A DNA stretch of 64,000 nucleotides from Charina bottae (taxonomy: Eukaryota; Chordata; Lepidosauria; Squamata; Charinaidae). The notes beneath the pieces are model-generated. The model was not told where the DNA came from and made no database searches. It saw nothing but the letters and a program-made list of their open reading frames with translations. Position numbers and translations under genes: made by a program. Where the stretch lies: assembly GCA_023362775.1 (NCBI GenBank), contig JALMGJ010000001.1, positions 95,309,501-95,373,500 on the forward strand, in the 5' to 3' direction. This document shows, piece by piece, positions 55,341-64,000 of this stretch (positions are counted from its first letter, which is position 1; each line of letters opens with the position of its first letter).

Positions 55341-57250
55341 TTGGTATATGAAAGGGACAGCTTGTTTACTTGAGTCATATGTTGTGCATTTTTATTGTAA
55401 CAAATGGGTGCATGTCTCTCCCTGTGGGTGTACATAATATTTCTATGTATATTTTGCATATATGGTTTGCCTGAGTATTTTTGGTCCCCTCCTTCTAATA
55501 ATTTGCTTGCATTTGTTTTCTAGGTCTCTTGCCCATCTGGATTTTCAGCTGTCACCCAAAATAAAATTTTAAAAATCAAAAGTTGTTAACCATGTCCGTG
55601 CAGATACATAAGCATGAGATGCAATGTTGAATTAGCTAAAGATTCATCCCAGTGTCCCATATCCTCACAACGTGTCTGACTGTGAGCTCCACTTCACCAT
55701 GGATGTATGCACATCCTGTCCCAGGCTATTAATACAAAACCGCTACTATGTTTAGTTTCAAACCAAAAGTCCTTACACAACGGCAGATGATTCCTGATGA
55801 TGAAGAAATCCACTTGGATTGCAATGGTCTCCTAAAATATTTCTCCAAATGGACTGAATGGGCAAATAAAAGTTGTTGCAAAAAAGTGGAAACAAAGTGA
55901 CCGCACCAGGACAGAGATCCCGGCTTCATTATACATAGCAGGGTACATTGAACACACTAGCCAACCAGGAAAGAGATGTTAGTAGATGATTGGTAGATCA
56001 GTGAAAATGTAGGCAAGCTGTAGAAAAAGCAGATTCTGTACTGAAAGTTTTGAAGGACAGGTTTGAAAATAAAAATGCCAATCTGAATATGACTTCATGA
56101 TACAGTTGCACATGAGATTCTTCGTACAGCTCTAGTCACCATCTTTCAGGAAGGAGGAGGATGTAGAACTGAAAAAGAATGGAAATGGTGAGCCAAGATA
56201 AATGGGCTTGGAACACCTTCATGGTGAGGTAAGCTTTGTTTTCCAATCAAGTGCCCTCCATGTGTTGGACTACAATGCCTAGAATTCCCACCCAGATTGT
56301 AAAAATATGGGAGTCGTAGCATAATACATGGAGGCTATATGTGATTCGGAGGGTTTCATGAACCATTATGATCAATGCAGGAAACAGAAGCTCACCAGAA
56401 GCTCAAACAGAAGATGGGGTTGTGGCTACATGTAAATTACTACCACAAGATGTAGTGATGAATGACAGTTTGGGTGGTTTCAAAAGAGAATCAGAGATGC
56501 ATACAGGATAAGGCTATCAAGGGCTACTAATCATGATGGATATATTGAGAGGCTATGTAGCTCAATACCAGTTTCTGGGGAACATAAGTGGGAGGTGCTG
56601 GTATTCTTGGGTCTTTGTGAGCATCCCATTGGCATTTGGATAGCCACTCTGGAATAAAGCTAGACTAGAGAAGCCTTTGATCTCATTCTGCATACCTCCT
56701 TGTGGTCTAGGATGGAGGAGAAGCTATTTAAGCGTCATGGTTGCTTGCAATCAGGGTAGAAATAGAGTCAGTTGTCAATGGTACAAAGGAATTGTGTCAA
56801 GATTGGAGGTTTTATTCTCAGTATTTTATCCCTACACCCAGCATCACAACTCAATGAGACAGCCCAAGATGACAGAGGCTCATCACTGAAATCTATAGAA
56901 TAGACTCAAGAAATACCTGACTCATCCTGATCTAAGTATCTCATGTCATTTAGTAGCTACACTGTATAATGATTACTGTATCCACACAATAATTTTTCTT
57001 CCATGTTATGCAGTGTAAGTAAGGAAACATCTGGACCAGCTGATAGAATGGGATTCCAACATCAGATTCCTCTGGAACAGAACATGTAAGATGTTGAAAG
57101 CTCCACAGAGAATGTGAGGGTAGCAACTAGGTCCAAACTAGCAGAACCCTTGTTGCTAACAATGTCTAGGAATGTTCTAGAAGGGTTGCTAAGAGGTGGC
57201 AGTTGGAGGCTAAGTCCTCCAAGGGCAGCAGCTCACATTGAACCATCAAG
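55341..57250. other. Sequence upstream of the FSIP2-like gene, no feature recognised
   Basis: No CpG island, no clear promoter motif. The small frame at 55929-55729 on the minus strand resembles nothing I know. Confidence 0.5.
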
Positions 57251-57358
57251 ATGACGTACCCCAACCCAGGGGTTCTGAAGGCAGCCATGGGACATTACTT
57301 GACAGAAAGTGCCCGGACAGCACTCGAAGCTATGGAACCGGAAGAGGATGTAATAGAA
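57251..57358 (+). CDS. FSIP2-like gene, putative first coding exon
   Basis: ATG with 36 codons (MTYPNPGVLKAAMGHY ... EPEEDVIE) and a strong donor GAA|gtaagt in phase 0, matching the phase of the next exon. The sequence itself is not a conserved part of FSIP2, so this exon is placed by phase, strand and position only. If it is wrong, translation could start at the ATG that opens the next exon. Confidence 0.55.
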
Positions 57359-57417
57359 GTAAGTATGGGAGGAAAAGCTGAAGTTAAACCAACTCTCCTT
57401 CTTTATTGCAGTAGGAA

Positions 57418-57580
57418 AGTGTTTCTCAACCTTGATAACTTTAAGATGTGTGGATGCTTCCTAGGGCTGAGAGAGTGTGACTGGATCAAGGTTACCCAGT
57501 TGGCTTCATGCCTAAGGTGGGACTAGAACTCACAGACTCCTGGTTTCTAGCCTGATGCCTTAACCACTGCACCAAACTGT
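57418..57580 (-). repeat. MITE fragment and family B SINE fragment
   Basis: 57418-57455 is the start of the palindromic MITE (gtttctcaaccttgataac). 57462-57580 is a single-unit family B SINE in minus orientation, ending in its 5' part (ccttaaccactgcaccaaac) next to the PLE. Confidence 0.75.
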
Positions 57581-57582
57581 TG

Positions 57583-58294
57583 TTTGGTTTCTCCAATGTA
57601 GAGTTCAGAGCACTCCTCACTGCACTGGATTGCATAAACTACATTGCTTTTCTTGTGTTTTGGAGTTACAGAGGCTTGTACACCCCAAAGATCAAACTCC
57701 AAAACACAAGAAAAGCAATGTAGTTTATGCAATCCAGTGCAGTGAGGAGTGCTCTGAACTCTACATTGGAGAAACCAAACAACTTTTGTACAGGAGGATG
57801 GCCCAACACAGGAGAAGTAACACCACAGGACCAGAGTCAGCAGTTTATCTTCATTTAAAGGAAAAAGGACACTCATTTGAGGACATTAATGTTCACATTT
57901 TAGACAGAGAAGATAGGTGGTTTGAGAGAGGGGTCAAGGAATCCATTTATGCCAACTTGGAAAATCCTTCCTTGAATAGAGGTGGGGGCCTCAGGCACAA
58001 TCTTTCTCCCATCTTTCTCCCGGCTCTGTCTTCTGTGCCTAGGAAGATTAAGACCATTTCACAAGCTGAACAGCAGCATGGTGATATTAACGATCCTCCT
58101 TTAGATAATAAAAGGACTTAAAATAACATCTCAATATAACCATGCCCCCAGGTGTAAGGTCACACAGCTACCTAGAAACATATTTAGGATTCCCTTACCA
58201 ACTTTGCTCAGACTGAAGAAGCTCCTTGGATAAGGAGCGAAACGTTTCCACTGAGAAAATAGAAATCCAGTTGACATGATTCAAGCTACAGACA
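57583..58294 (+). mobile_element. Penelope-like element type 2 with 5' hairpin, GIY-YIG frame and hammerhead-like motif
   Basis: The frame at 57690-58121 encodes a GIY-YIG endonuclease end: NVVYAIQCSEECSELYIG, ETKQLLYRRMAQHRRSN and EDRWFERGVKESIYANL. In PLEs this domain lies C-terminal to the RT and is fused to it; here the RT is lost. The first part of the frame is repeated in inverted orientation immediately upstream (57583-57660 against 57693-57780), giving a hairpin of about 80 bases with a roughly 30-base loop. The 3' region matches the arms of the palindrome at 36.7-37.3 kb. Confidence 0.87.
58207..58256 (+). ncRNA. Hammerhead-ribozyme-like motif in PLE (type 2)
   Basis: CTGAAGA at 58213-58219, a 7-bp stem II with a ggat loop, GAAAC and gtttc, and ctcag/ctgag as possible stem I; identical in the core to the motif at 37219-37267. 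Confidence 0.5.
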
Positions 58295-59510
58295 TTTCTG
58301 TCTACTATAATAATCAAATTAAAAAGCACATAAGCTGTCTGCTATTATACTTAATAGTACAACAATTTTAATAATCCCAATCTTAATAAACCCAAAAAAC
58401 AAAAGACAATCCAAAACAGTAATTCCATATCTTTAAAAGGGAATAACATCAATCAAATCCTTAAAGCAGAGCTTTCCAAACTGTGTGTCGCGACACAAAA
58501 GTGTGTCGCCACACACAGTCTGGTGTGTCGCCACACAACCCGGAAGCGCTGATCAATCATCAGTGCTTCTGGGTTTTCCCGCGGCGATACACCAACGCCG
58601 GTTGGTGTGTCGCCGCGGGAAAAACTTTGGAAAGCCCTGCCTTAAAGCAAACCAGATAAACATTCTTTAATCCTAATACAACAGTTTTTAATAATTTTAA
58701 GATTATTAAGATTAAAGATTTTTAAGATTAAGTTTTTAAAATTAAGATTTTAAGATTATTAAGATTAAGATTTTTTAAGATTAAAATTATTAAATCTTAA
58801 TAAACCCAAAAAACAAAGACAATTCAAAACAGTAATCCAAATCTTTAAAGGCAAATAGCATCAATCAAATCCTTAAAGTAAACCAGATGAACATTCTTCA
58901 ACCCTTATCCCGCTTCAAAATAAACCAAAGCAGTTACATATCCCCACAATGTGCACAGAGCTTTCCTCTTGAAAGAATCAAACAGCCCAACTGCCCCCCT
59001 CAAAGATTCCAGGTTCTTTTCATGGCATTCCACCAGGAGATTGATTTTACTTATGGCTTGCAGATCACTCTCTCAGATTTCTCCAACTCCATTATCCAAT
59101 CTTCATCCAGCATCTCAATAAAAATCCCAATCTCAGTCTTAAAAAAAACCTTTCTATCGCTCTTAAATTCCTCAATTTCATCCACCACATCACCAACCTG
59201 ATGGCACATTTTAGATCTCATACTTTCCAGAGTGTCCTGGATATCTTGCATAAAAGCTTGATAGAAGTCAGAAGAAATCTGTTTAAAATCCTGGTGAAAG
59301 TCAGAAAGAATCTGTTTGAAATCCTCCATGTCTCACGCAGTAGATTATGGCGCCCCCCAGGAGCTTAACCAGCGAAAGTCGAAGATATGGAAGCGTTCCA
59401 AAGTGTGTTTACATAAAGTGAGAGTGAGATAGCAGACAGTTCTTAAGGAAAAGTGGAAACAGAAAGCTGAAGGCTCAAATCAGCTGACGTCCACATGTCT
59501 TAAAGTTGCC
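58295..59510 (-). mobile_element. HAL1-like element, minus strand, with ORF1-like frame
   Basis: The minus strand has a leader (about 59490-59335), then a frame from 59329 (MEDFKQILSDFHQDFKQ, SSDFYQAFMQDIQDTLE, SMRSKMCHQVGDVVDEIEE, FKTEIGIFIEMLDEDW) with heptad-like spacing, typical of a coiled-coil ORF1 N-terminus. It is followed by a 3' UTR like that at 37450-38270 without any ORF2. A hAT element splits the UTR. Confidence 0.65.
58467..58639 (+). mobile_element. Non-autonomous hAT element (family 1, short type)
   Basis: Ends cagagctttccaaactg and ctttggaaagccctg, perfect 8-bp repeat ccttaaag on both sides, palindromic interior around ggaagcgctgatc. Confidence 0.92.
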
Positions 59511-59804
59511 AAAGTTGAGAAACTAGGAGGAAAAATGAAATACACGAGTGTAATAGGAATGTCTCTTAGCTGCTTCTGCTAAAGAAGACTCAAAGCAAAT
59601 GATCCCCATACCTTTGGGGCTGATGAGCCCTTTTGAGATTTTTCTGTGTGTAATGGGTGCTCTCACAAAATGGCTGCATGGCAACTAGCCATTTATCATG
59701 TACCCATTCACTAAAAGGCAAGCCAGTGAGGTTGCTCTCTACCCACACCATCTTAGCACCCCCCACCCCCAGGGTGCTCCCTACCAGCTCACCTTTTTCT
59801 AGGT

Positions 59805-60033
59805 CAGAGCTTTCCAAACTGTGTGTCGGGACACGTTAGTGTGTCGGCTGCAGTGTCTGGGTGTGTCGCGGCTGCTGCTGCCTCCTGGCTTGTGCCTTGC
59901 TGCCTCCAAACCTGCCCTGCCAGGATTCCGCGCAGGTCCTAGTGCCTGCCTTGTGCCCTGCTGTAAGAGTGTGTCGCGAAATGATGCATGTCTAAAAAGT
60001 GTGTCACCAACATTAAAAGTTTGGAAAGCTCTG
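59805..60033 (+). mobile_element. Non-autonomous hAT element (family 1, tandem-repeat type, one unit)
   Basis: Same ends, 8-bp repeat ttctaggt/ttctaggc on both sides (one difference). Only one fused 56-base unit and one 31-base unit. Confidence 0.9.
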
Positions 60034-60949
60034 TTCTAGGCAATTGAACATACTTCCAAATAAACCAGAAGGATGTGGCCATATACAATTTTTATTTTAT
60101 AGGAATTTTAATGGAGCCTATGTGGGGAATGAGAGCTGTTCTTTTTTACATTTAAATATTTTATTGGTAAAGTATAACAACTAGAAGATACGGTGAAGTA
60201 CAACCAAAAATATAACACTGTTAATATGATCAAAAAAGGATATACAAAATAGTAAGCAAATAAGTGACATTTGAAGAAACTAAAGATATATCCAGAAAGT
60301 ATTAATATAGAACTAGCTTAATCCTTTAACATAGTATATTAAATCTAGCCATATAGATCATCTATTGCTCCACCTTCTCAGGTTTAATGCAATATATTTC
60401 TGCACAGTGATATTTATGTAGTATACTTAGATTCTTGATGAGAGGTGTTTTTATAAAGGTAATATTACTGAGTGGTTTGTTGTGTTGGTGCATATTGGAT
60501 TTTATTTTTATTTCTTTAACTAAAAGAAACTGAAAATGTTAAAAAATTAGGCGAGCCTGGGAATCTGGCAGAAGCCAAGTAAGGTCTCTGCAGATTCCCT
60601 TGAAGAGGAGCAAAAGTGGGATTTACTTGGGACCAAACATTTTTCCAGACAAATAGGGACAGTTAAGAAATGTGGGAAAAGTAATCAAAATGTATACAGT
60701 GCCAATAGCCAAGTTCATCTATGACAAAGGAAGATTGGATTCTCTCTGAGCTTCTTGGAGAAAAGATGAATGAAAAAATACAGTGAATACAATTATAGTC
60801 TCAGAACTCCAGCTTGGAAAGGGGGGGGTCAAATCAAGCCTAATGGATCAAAACTTGAGTATATTCTTGGAGATCTTAAAAACTTACTGAAGCAAATGAC
60901 TACTACTGCTTGCTGACTTATGCAAAACAAATAATGAAAAATATTTTTA

Positions 60950-61140
60950 TTTATTTATTTATTAGTCAAATTTATCACCGCCCATCTCTACAAAAGTAGA
61001 CTCTGGGCGGTTTACAATAAAATATTAAAACTAAGAACCTATAAATTTTAAAATACAAAATACAATAATAAATAGGAAAAATCCAAATGATGGTGAGATC
61101 TTAAAAGGAGGACACCACTAAGCCAACCACCCCCAGGAGG
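60950..61140 (-). mobile_element. CR1/L3-type LINE 3' end
   Basis: Inverted 3' terminus with (ttta)n, cgcccatctctacaaaag and gactctgggcggtttac, truncated to under 200 bases. Confidence 0.82.
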
Positions 61141-61186
61141 AACTATTACTTTAAAATATGCATCCTCTGTGTTTTTTCTCTTCTAG

Positions 61187-61312
61187 ATGGGCCCTGGGAA
61201 ACAGATGCCAACTGTGGGACCCAACCAAATCCTGGACATGCCACTTTTCACCAAGATCCCATTCCTGCCTGGCTCCAATACCATGTTCTACACAACGAAC
61301 TTGGGTGAAAAG
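61187..61312 (+). CDS. FSIP2-like gene, exon 2
   Basis: 42 codons: MGPGKQMPTVGPNQILDM, then PLFTKIPFLPGSNTMFYT and TNLGEK. Acceptor tcttctag|ATG and donor AAG|gtgaag (weaker). The VGPNQILDMPL ... PGSNTMFYTTNLGEK pattern corresponds, as I recall it, to the conserved N-terminus of fibrous sheath-interacting protein 2, a very large sperm-tail protein that binds the AKAP4-containing fibrous sheath. Both ends are phase 0. Confidence 0.8.
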
Positions 61313-61682
61313 GTGAAGAGAGAACATCAGCCCCAGAACTTTCCAAACTTGTCTTTGCCACATCTCAATTCTGCTTTCAAAAAAATGTTGTATAATAAAG
61401 CATGGGCACAATAAACCATTTTATGGGGCCTGTTATGTGAAAACTTGTAGAAGTGTCCCAGTGTTATTTTTTTAAAAAAGTGAAACCATTCTGAGAAAGA
61501 AATTCAGAAGTAAAAGTGGGAAAGGACCCTTAATTCTTCTCTTTCCTGGCACTTTCTCCTCTCTTGAAGCTACCTTTCTTAGTACAAACCAGTGTGGGAG
61601 GACTTTTGCATGCTTTTGTATGTACAATTTTGTCATAGGTTCTTTCCTAGCATAAAATTTCCTAATATTTCTTAGTATAAGT

Positions 61683-61786
61683 TAGTGTTTCTCAACCTTG
61701 GCAACTTGAAGATGTGTGGACTTCAACTCCCAGAATTCCCCAGCCAGCCACACATCTTCAAGTTGTCAAGGTTGAGAAACACTAAG
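61683..61786. mobile_element. Palindromic hAT-type MITE, short copy
   Basis: Inverted arms tagtgtttctcaaccttgg and mirror at the right; internal part shortened to ccagccagcc. Flanking repeats are not clear. Confidence 0.8.
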
Positions 61787-61899
61787 TCCTCTGAGGTCAC
61801 TGATGGATGACAAGTGGTGCTTTCCCCAGATGGGGTCCCAATAGGTTCTGAGATGTGCATTCTCTCTTTGATCTGATCAATCTTTTGTGTGTCTTTCAG

Positions 61900-62061
61900 C
61901 TTTACCAGCCGTCAGCTACTTTTGATCTGAGTGATCCATATTGTAAGATCATGGCCCCCAAATACAAAAGTCTTCATGACCCACACCTGCGTGCTTACTA
62001 CAAGCGTAAAGACAATCTGCGGAGACTGAAAAAGTCTGGCCAGATCACTGACAAAAACAAA
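61900..62061 (+). CDS. FSIP2-like gene, exon 3 (gene continues off right edge)
   Basis: 54 codons: LYQPSATFDLSDPYCKIM, PKYKSLHDPHLRAYYKRK and DNLRRLKKSGQITDKNK. Acceptor gtctttcag|CTT and donor AAA|gtaagt, phase 0. The block DPYC...YKSLHDPHLRAYYKRKD is the strongest family mark and follows exon 2 directly, as in FSIP2. Whether this is the FSIP2 orthologue or a paralogue cannot be told from 96 conserved residues; nothing else in the window supports the chromosomal context of human FSIP2. Confidence 0.85.
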
Positions 62062-62133
62062 GTAAGTTTGTTTCCATCCCATCTTCTATTAAAGTTTAAA
62101 GCCACAATCAGTAAATTAGATTTTGAACTAAAC

Positions 62134-62408
62134 CAGGGGTGGGGAACCTTTTTTCTGCCAAGGGCCATTTGGATATTTATAACTGGGGACCGGGGGGGGG
62201 GGGGTAAGGGGTGGGGTTTCTGGGATTTCCGCAGACCGGGGGCCGGAGTTTGCGGGCGGGAGCCAATCACAAGCACTGGGTGGCGGGGTTTGCGGGCGGG
62301 AGCCAATCGTGTGGAAGGGGCGGGGTTTGCGGGTGGGAGCCCCGCGGGCCTTAGGGGGGAGCCCCATGGGCCTTAGGTGGCCCGCGGGCCTGACGTTGCC
62401 CACCCCTG
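62134..62408. mobile_element. GC-rich non-autonomous hAT element with inner tandem repeats
   Basis: Ends caggggtggggaacct and cgttgcccacccctg, perfect 8-bp repeat aactaaac on both sides. The interior has three copies of a block containing ggggtttgcgggcgggagc and a G-run of more than ten. It lies in the intron after exon 3 of the FSIP2-like gene. The family is different from hAT family 1. Confidence 0.9.
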
Positions 62409-62416
62409 AACTAAAC

Positions 62417-63394
62417 CATGAGTGGTAAATATCACAGTTAAACAATCTTAAAACTACAGTATCCAATGTCTAATTGTGATGTTAAATACACATTTTGAAC
62501 TTGGAGCTGCTGTCAGTGGGTGCTTTAGATGTCTACGTATTTTTGCAAAAATAAGCGACTTTCCTTGTCAAGACTCAAGGGCCTCTTTTATTCTTAGGGG
62601 GAAATTGTTGAGAGATAGTATGTTTTCTTTATCTCCTAGCTCTCAGAGAATTCTTGAGAGAGTCCCAGGTTTTTCACAGATGGACTTAGTGTAGGATTCT
62701 TGCCACAGTCGTGCAATTTTGAAAACAGGTCCAGAAAACACGGTAACACATCCAAGTGCTTTTCTGCCCATTTCTGACATACTTGATAGGTATTCATGGC
62801 TTACAGATTGAAAACAATATGTAAGTTGATGCCTAGTCACTCCCAGGTGTTTTATCCATGCCTCTTATCCATGTCACTTACAAACCCGCACAGTTGTGGT
62901 GTGTGCTGTGGTTTTTGGTAAGCTTTACTCAACGATTTTGGAAAACAAAATGGTTACCCAAAGTTATTTTCTTTTTATGTTAGACATATGGATATATTTC
63001 ACATTGGTTTCAGGTATTTTTCATTTGGCTCAGAACATGAGCGGGTGGGCTCATATTCAGCTTCTCAAAGCATCCCGCTTCACTCTGCGTTGCCTTCCTG
63101 CCCATTTCAACATCAATTCATTTTCCCTTTCCACTTTTGATCAGTAAACGATTCATGCTCATTTGCAAAGAAATGAAGATTGCTGCCTTTAAAAGGGATA
63201 CCCAACTCTAGAGCTAATTTCTTAAGCCACTGTCACCTCTATTCTCTATATTAGCATCCTGGGGGAGAGCATCCTGGTGCCTTTCACTCCTGCACAGAAC
63301 ATTTGATGGTCTTACTGGCCCCTTCAATCTCTAAGAATCTGTGACATAATAATGCATATATGCATAGTTGTTGGAAATATGAAAAGCCCTATAT
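62417..63394 (+). other. Intron of the FSIP2-like gene, no feature recognised
   Basis: Unique-looking sequence without exon signals that match FSIP2. Confidence 0.5.
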
Positions 63395-63895
63395 GGCATA
63401 GGGCCAGGGTATCTGAGGGACCGTCTCGTCCCGATAACGTCGGCCCGCCCCACCCGTGCATGCAGAGAGGGCATGCTTCGGACCCCCTGAACAAGAGAAT
63501 TCCATCTAACGGGGTCCAGGAGACGTGCCTTCTCTGCGATAGCGCCCGCCTTATGGAATATCTTGCCCCCGGAGGTGAGACTGGCCCACTCACTCCTGGC
63601 CTTTCGGAAGGCCCTTAAGACCTGGCTCTGCCGCCGGGCCTGGGACGACAGAGGCGGCAGTGCCTCCTGGGGTTGGCTGGCCCCGTAGTAATGCGATCCA
63701 TCCTACGGTCCCCATTCCATCTTGGATTTTATGTAATTTATTATTATTATTATTGGATGTATTTTAGATATTGTTTTTAGATATTGTTTTTGTATAGTTT
63801 TTAAACTTTCAATTGTTGTAACCCGCCCAGAGTCCCTTGCAAGGGAGATGGGCAGGGAATAAATTGAAATAATAAATAAATAATAAATAAATAAA
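63395..63895 (+). mobile_element. CR1/L3-type LINE 3' end
   Basis: The longest and best-preserved non-coding 3' end of this family in the window: tatctgagggaccgtctc, ggggtccaggagacgtgcc, agacctggctctgccgcc, and the terminus acccgcccagagtccctt ... gatgggcagggaataaa followed by (taaa)n. Confidence 0.9.
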
Positions 63896-64000
63896 TATCA
63901 AATGACATTTGGCATGTCTGAATGCTCCATAGGTACAGTAGCACTTCTGTATCACTGTAGATGAAGTTTATGACATAGACATGCCTTAAGCTACCAGTGT

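Larger units (their letters stand above)
57359..61186 (+). other. Intron 1 of the FSIP2-like gene, repeat-rich
   Basis: Contains a MITE fragment, a family B SINE fragment, a PLE with hairpin arms, a HAL1-like element in minus orientation, two hAT elements and a CR1/L3 3' end. 60034-60949 is otherwise AT-rich and unassigned. Confidence 0.6.

Noticed and set aside
55729..55929. A 66-codon minus-strand frame that looked like a transposase remnant
   Set aside because: No catalytic motif or family pattern could be recognised; left unassigned.

Overview
The window looks like euchromatic DNA of a squamate reptile (lizard or snake). The inference rests on the mix of interspersed repeats: Bov-B (RTE) LINEs, 5'-truncated L1, a CR1/L3-type LINE with (AATA)n tails, two families of tRNA-derived SINEs, Penelope-like elements (PLEs), a Ty3/gypsy element and many short hAT elements. 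Coding exons are small, split by phase-consistent introns, and are a minor part of the sequence. No prokaryotic feature is present.

Four host genes can be read. (1) BAZ1B (WSTF), minus strand, 717-13410: six 5' exons in continuous frame (300 codons) that carry the WAC domain and the following basic/acidic region, with a CpG-island promoter at about 13.26-13.96 kb; the DDT, PHD and bromodomain exons lie beyond the left edge. (2) and (3) Two divergently oriented C2orf72-family genes, one on the minus strand (45396 to about 41.0 kb) and one on the plus strand (48805 to 50788). Both have a large first exon, a phase-1 intron at the same place, and a small last exon encoding one hydrophobic C-terminal segment. 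(4) An FSIP2-like gene, plus strand, starting about 57.25 kb, three exons visible (132 codons), continuing beyond the right edge.

Between BAZ1B and the C2orf72 pair (about 14.5-41 kb) lies a deeply nested transposon stack. A Ty3/gypsy copy (about 18.2-21.7 kb) abuts a Bov-B copy. That Bov-B copy is split by a 6.25-kb insertion, which is itself split by a 3.9-kb endonuclease/RT LINE with a perfect 10-bp target duplication. A second stack at 32.6-38.3 kb has an L1-ORF1-like host element interrupted in turn by a solo LTR (5-bp target duplication), a Bov-B/PLE chimera (13-bp target duplication) and a palindromic PLE insertion (12-bp target duplication). Near-identical Bov-B/PLE junctions occur in both stacks.

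The points most worth a second look are the Bov-B/PLE chimera that appears to have moved as a unit, the palindromic PLE copies with hammerhead-ribozyme-like motifs, the two putatively tail-anchored C2orf72 paralogues, and SINE copies whose B-box-bearing middle has been amplified in tandem. All identifications were made by reading the sequence; no alignment or database search was run, and protein family calls rest on recalled family features.
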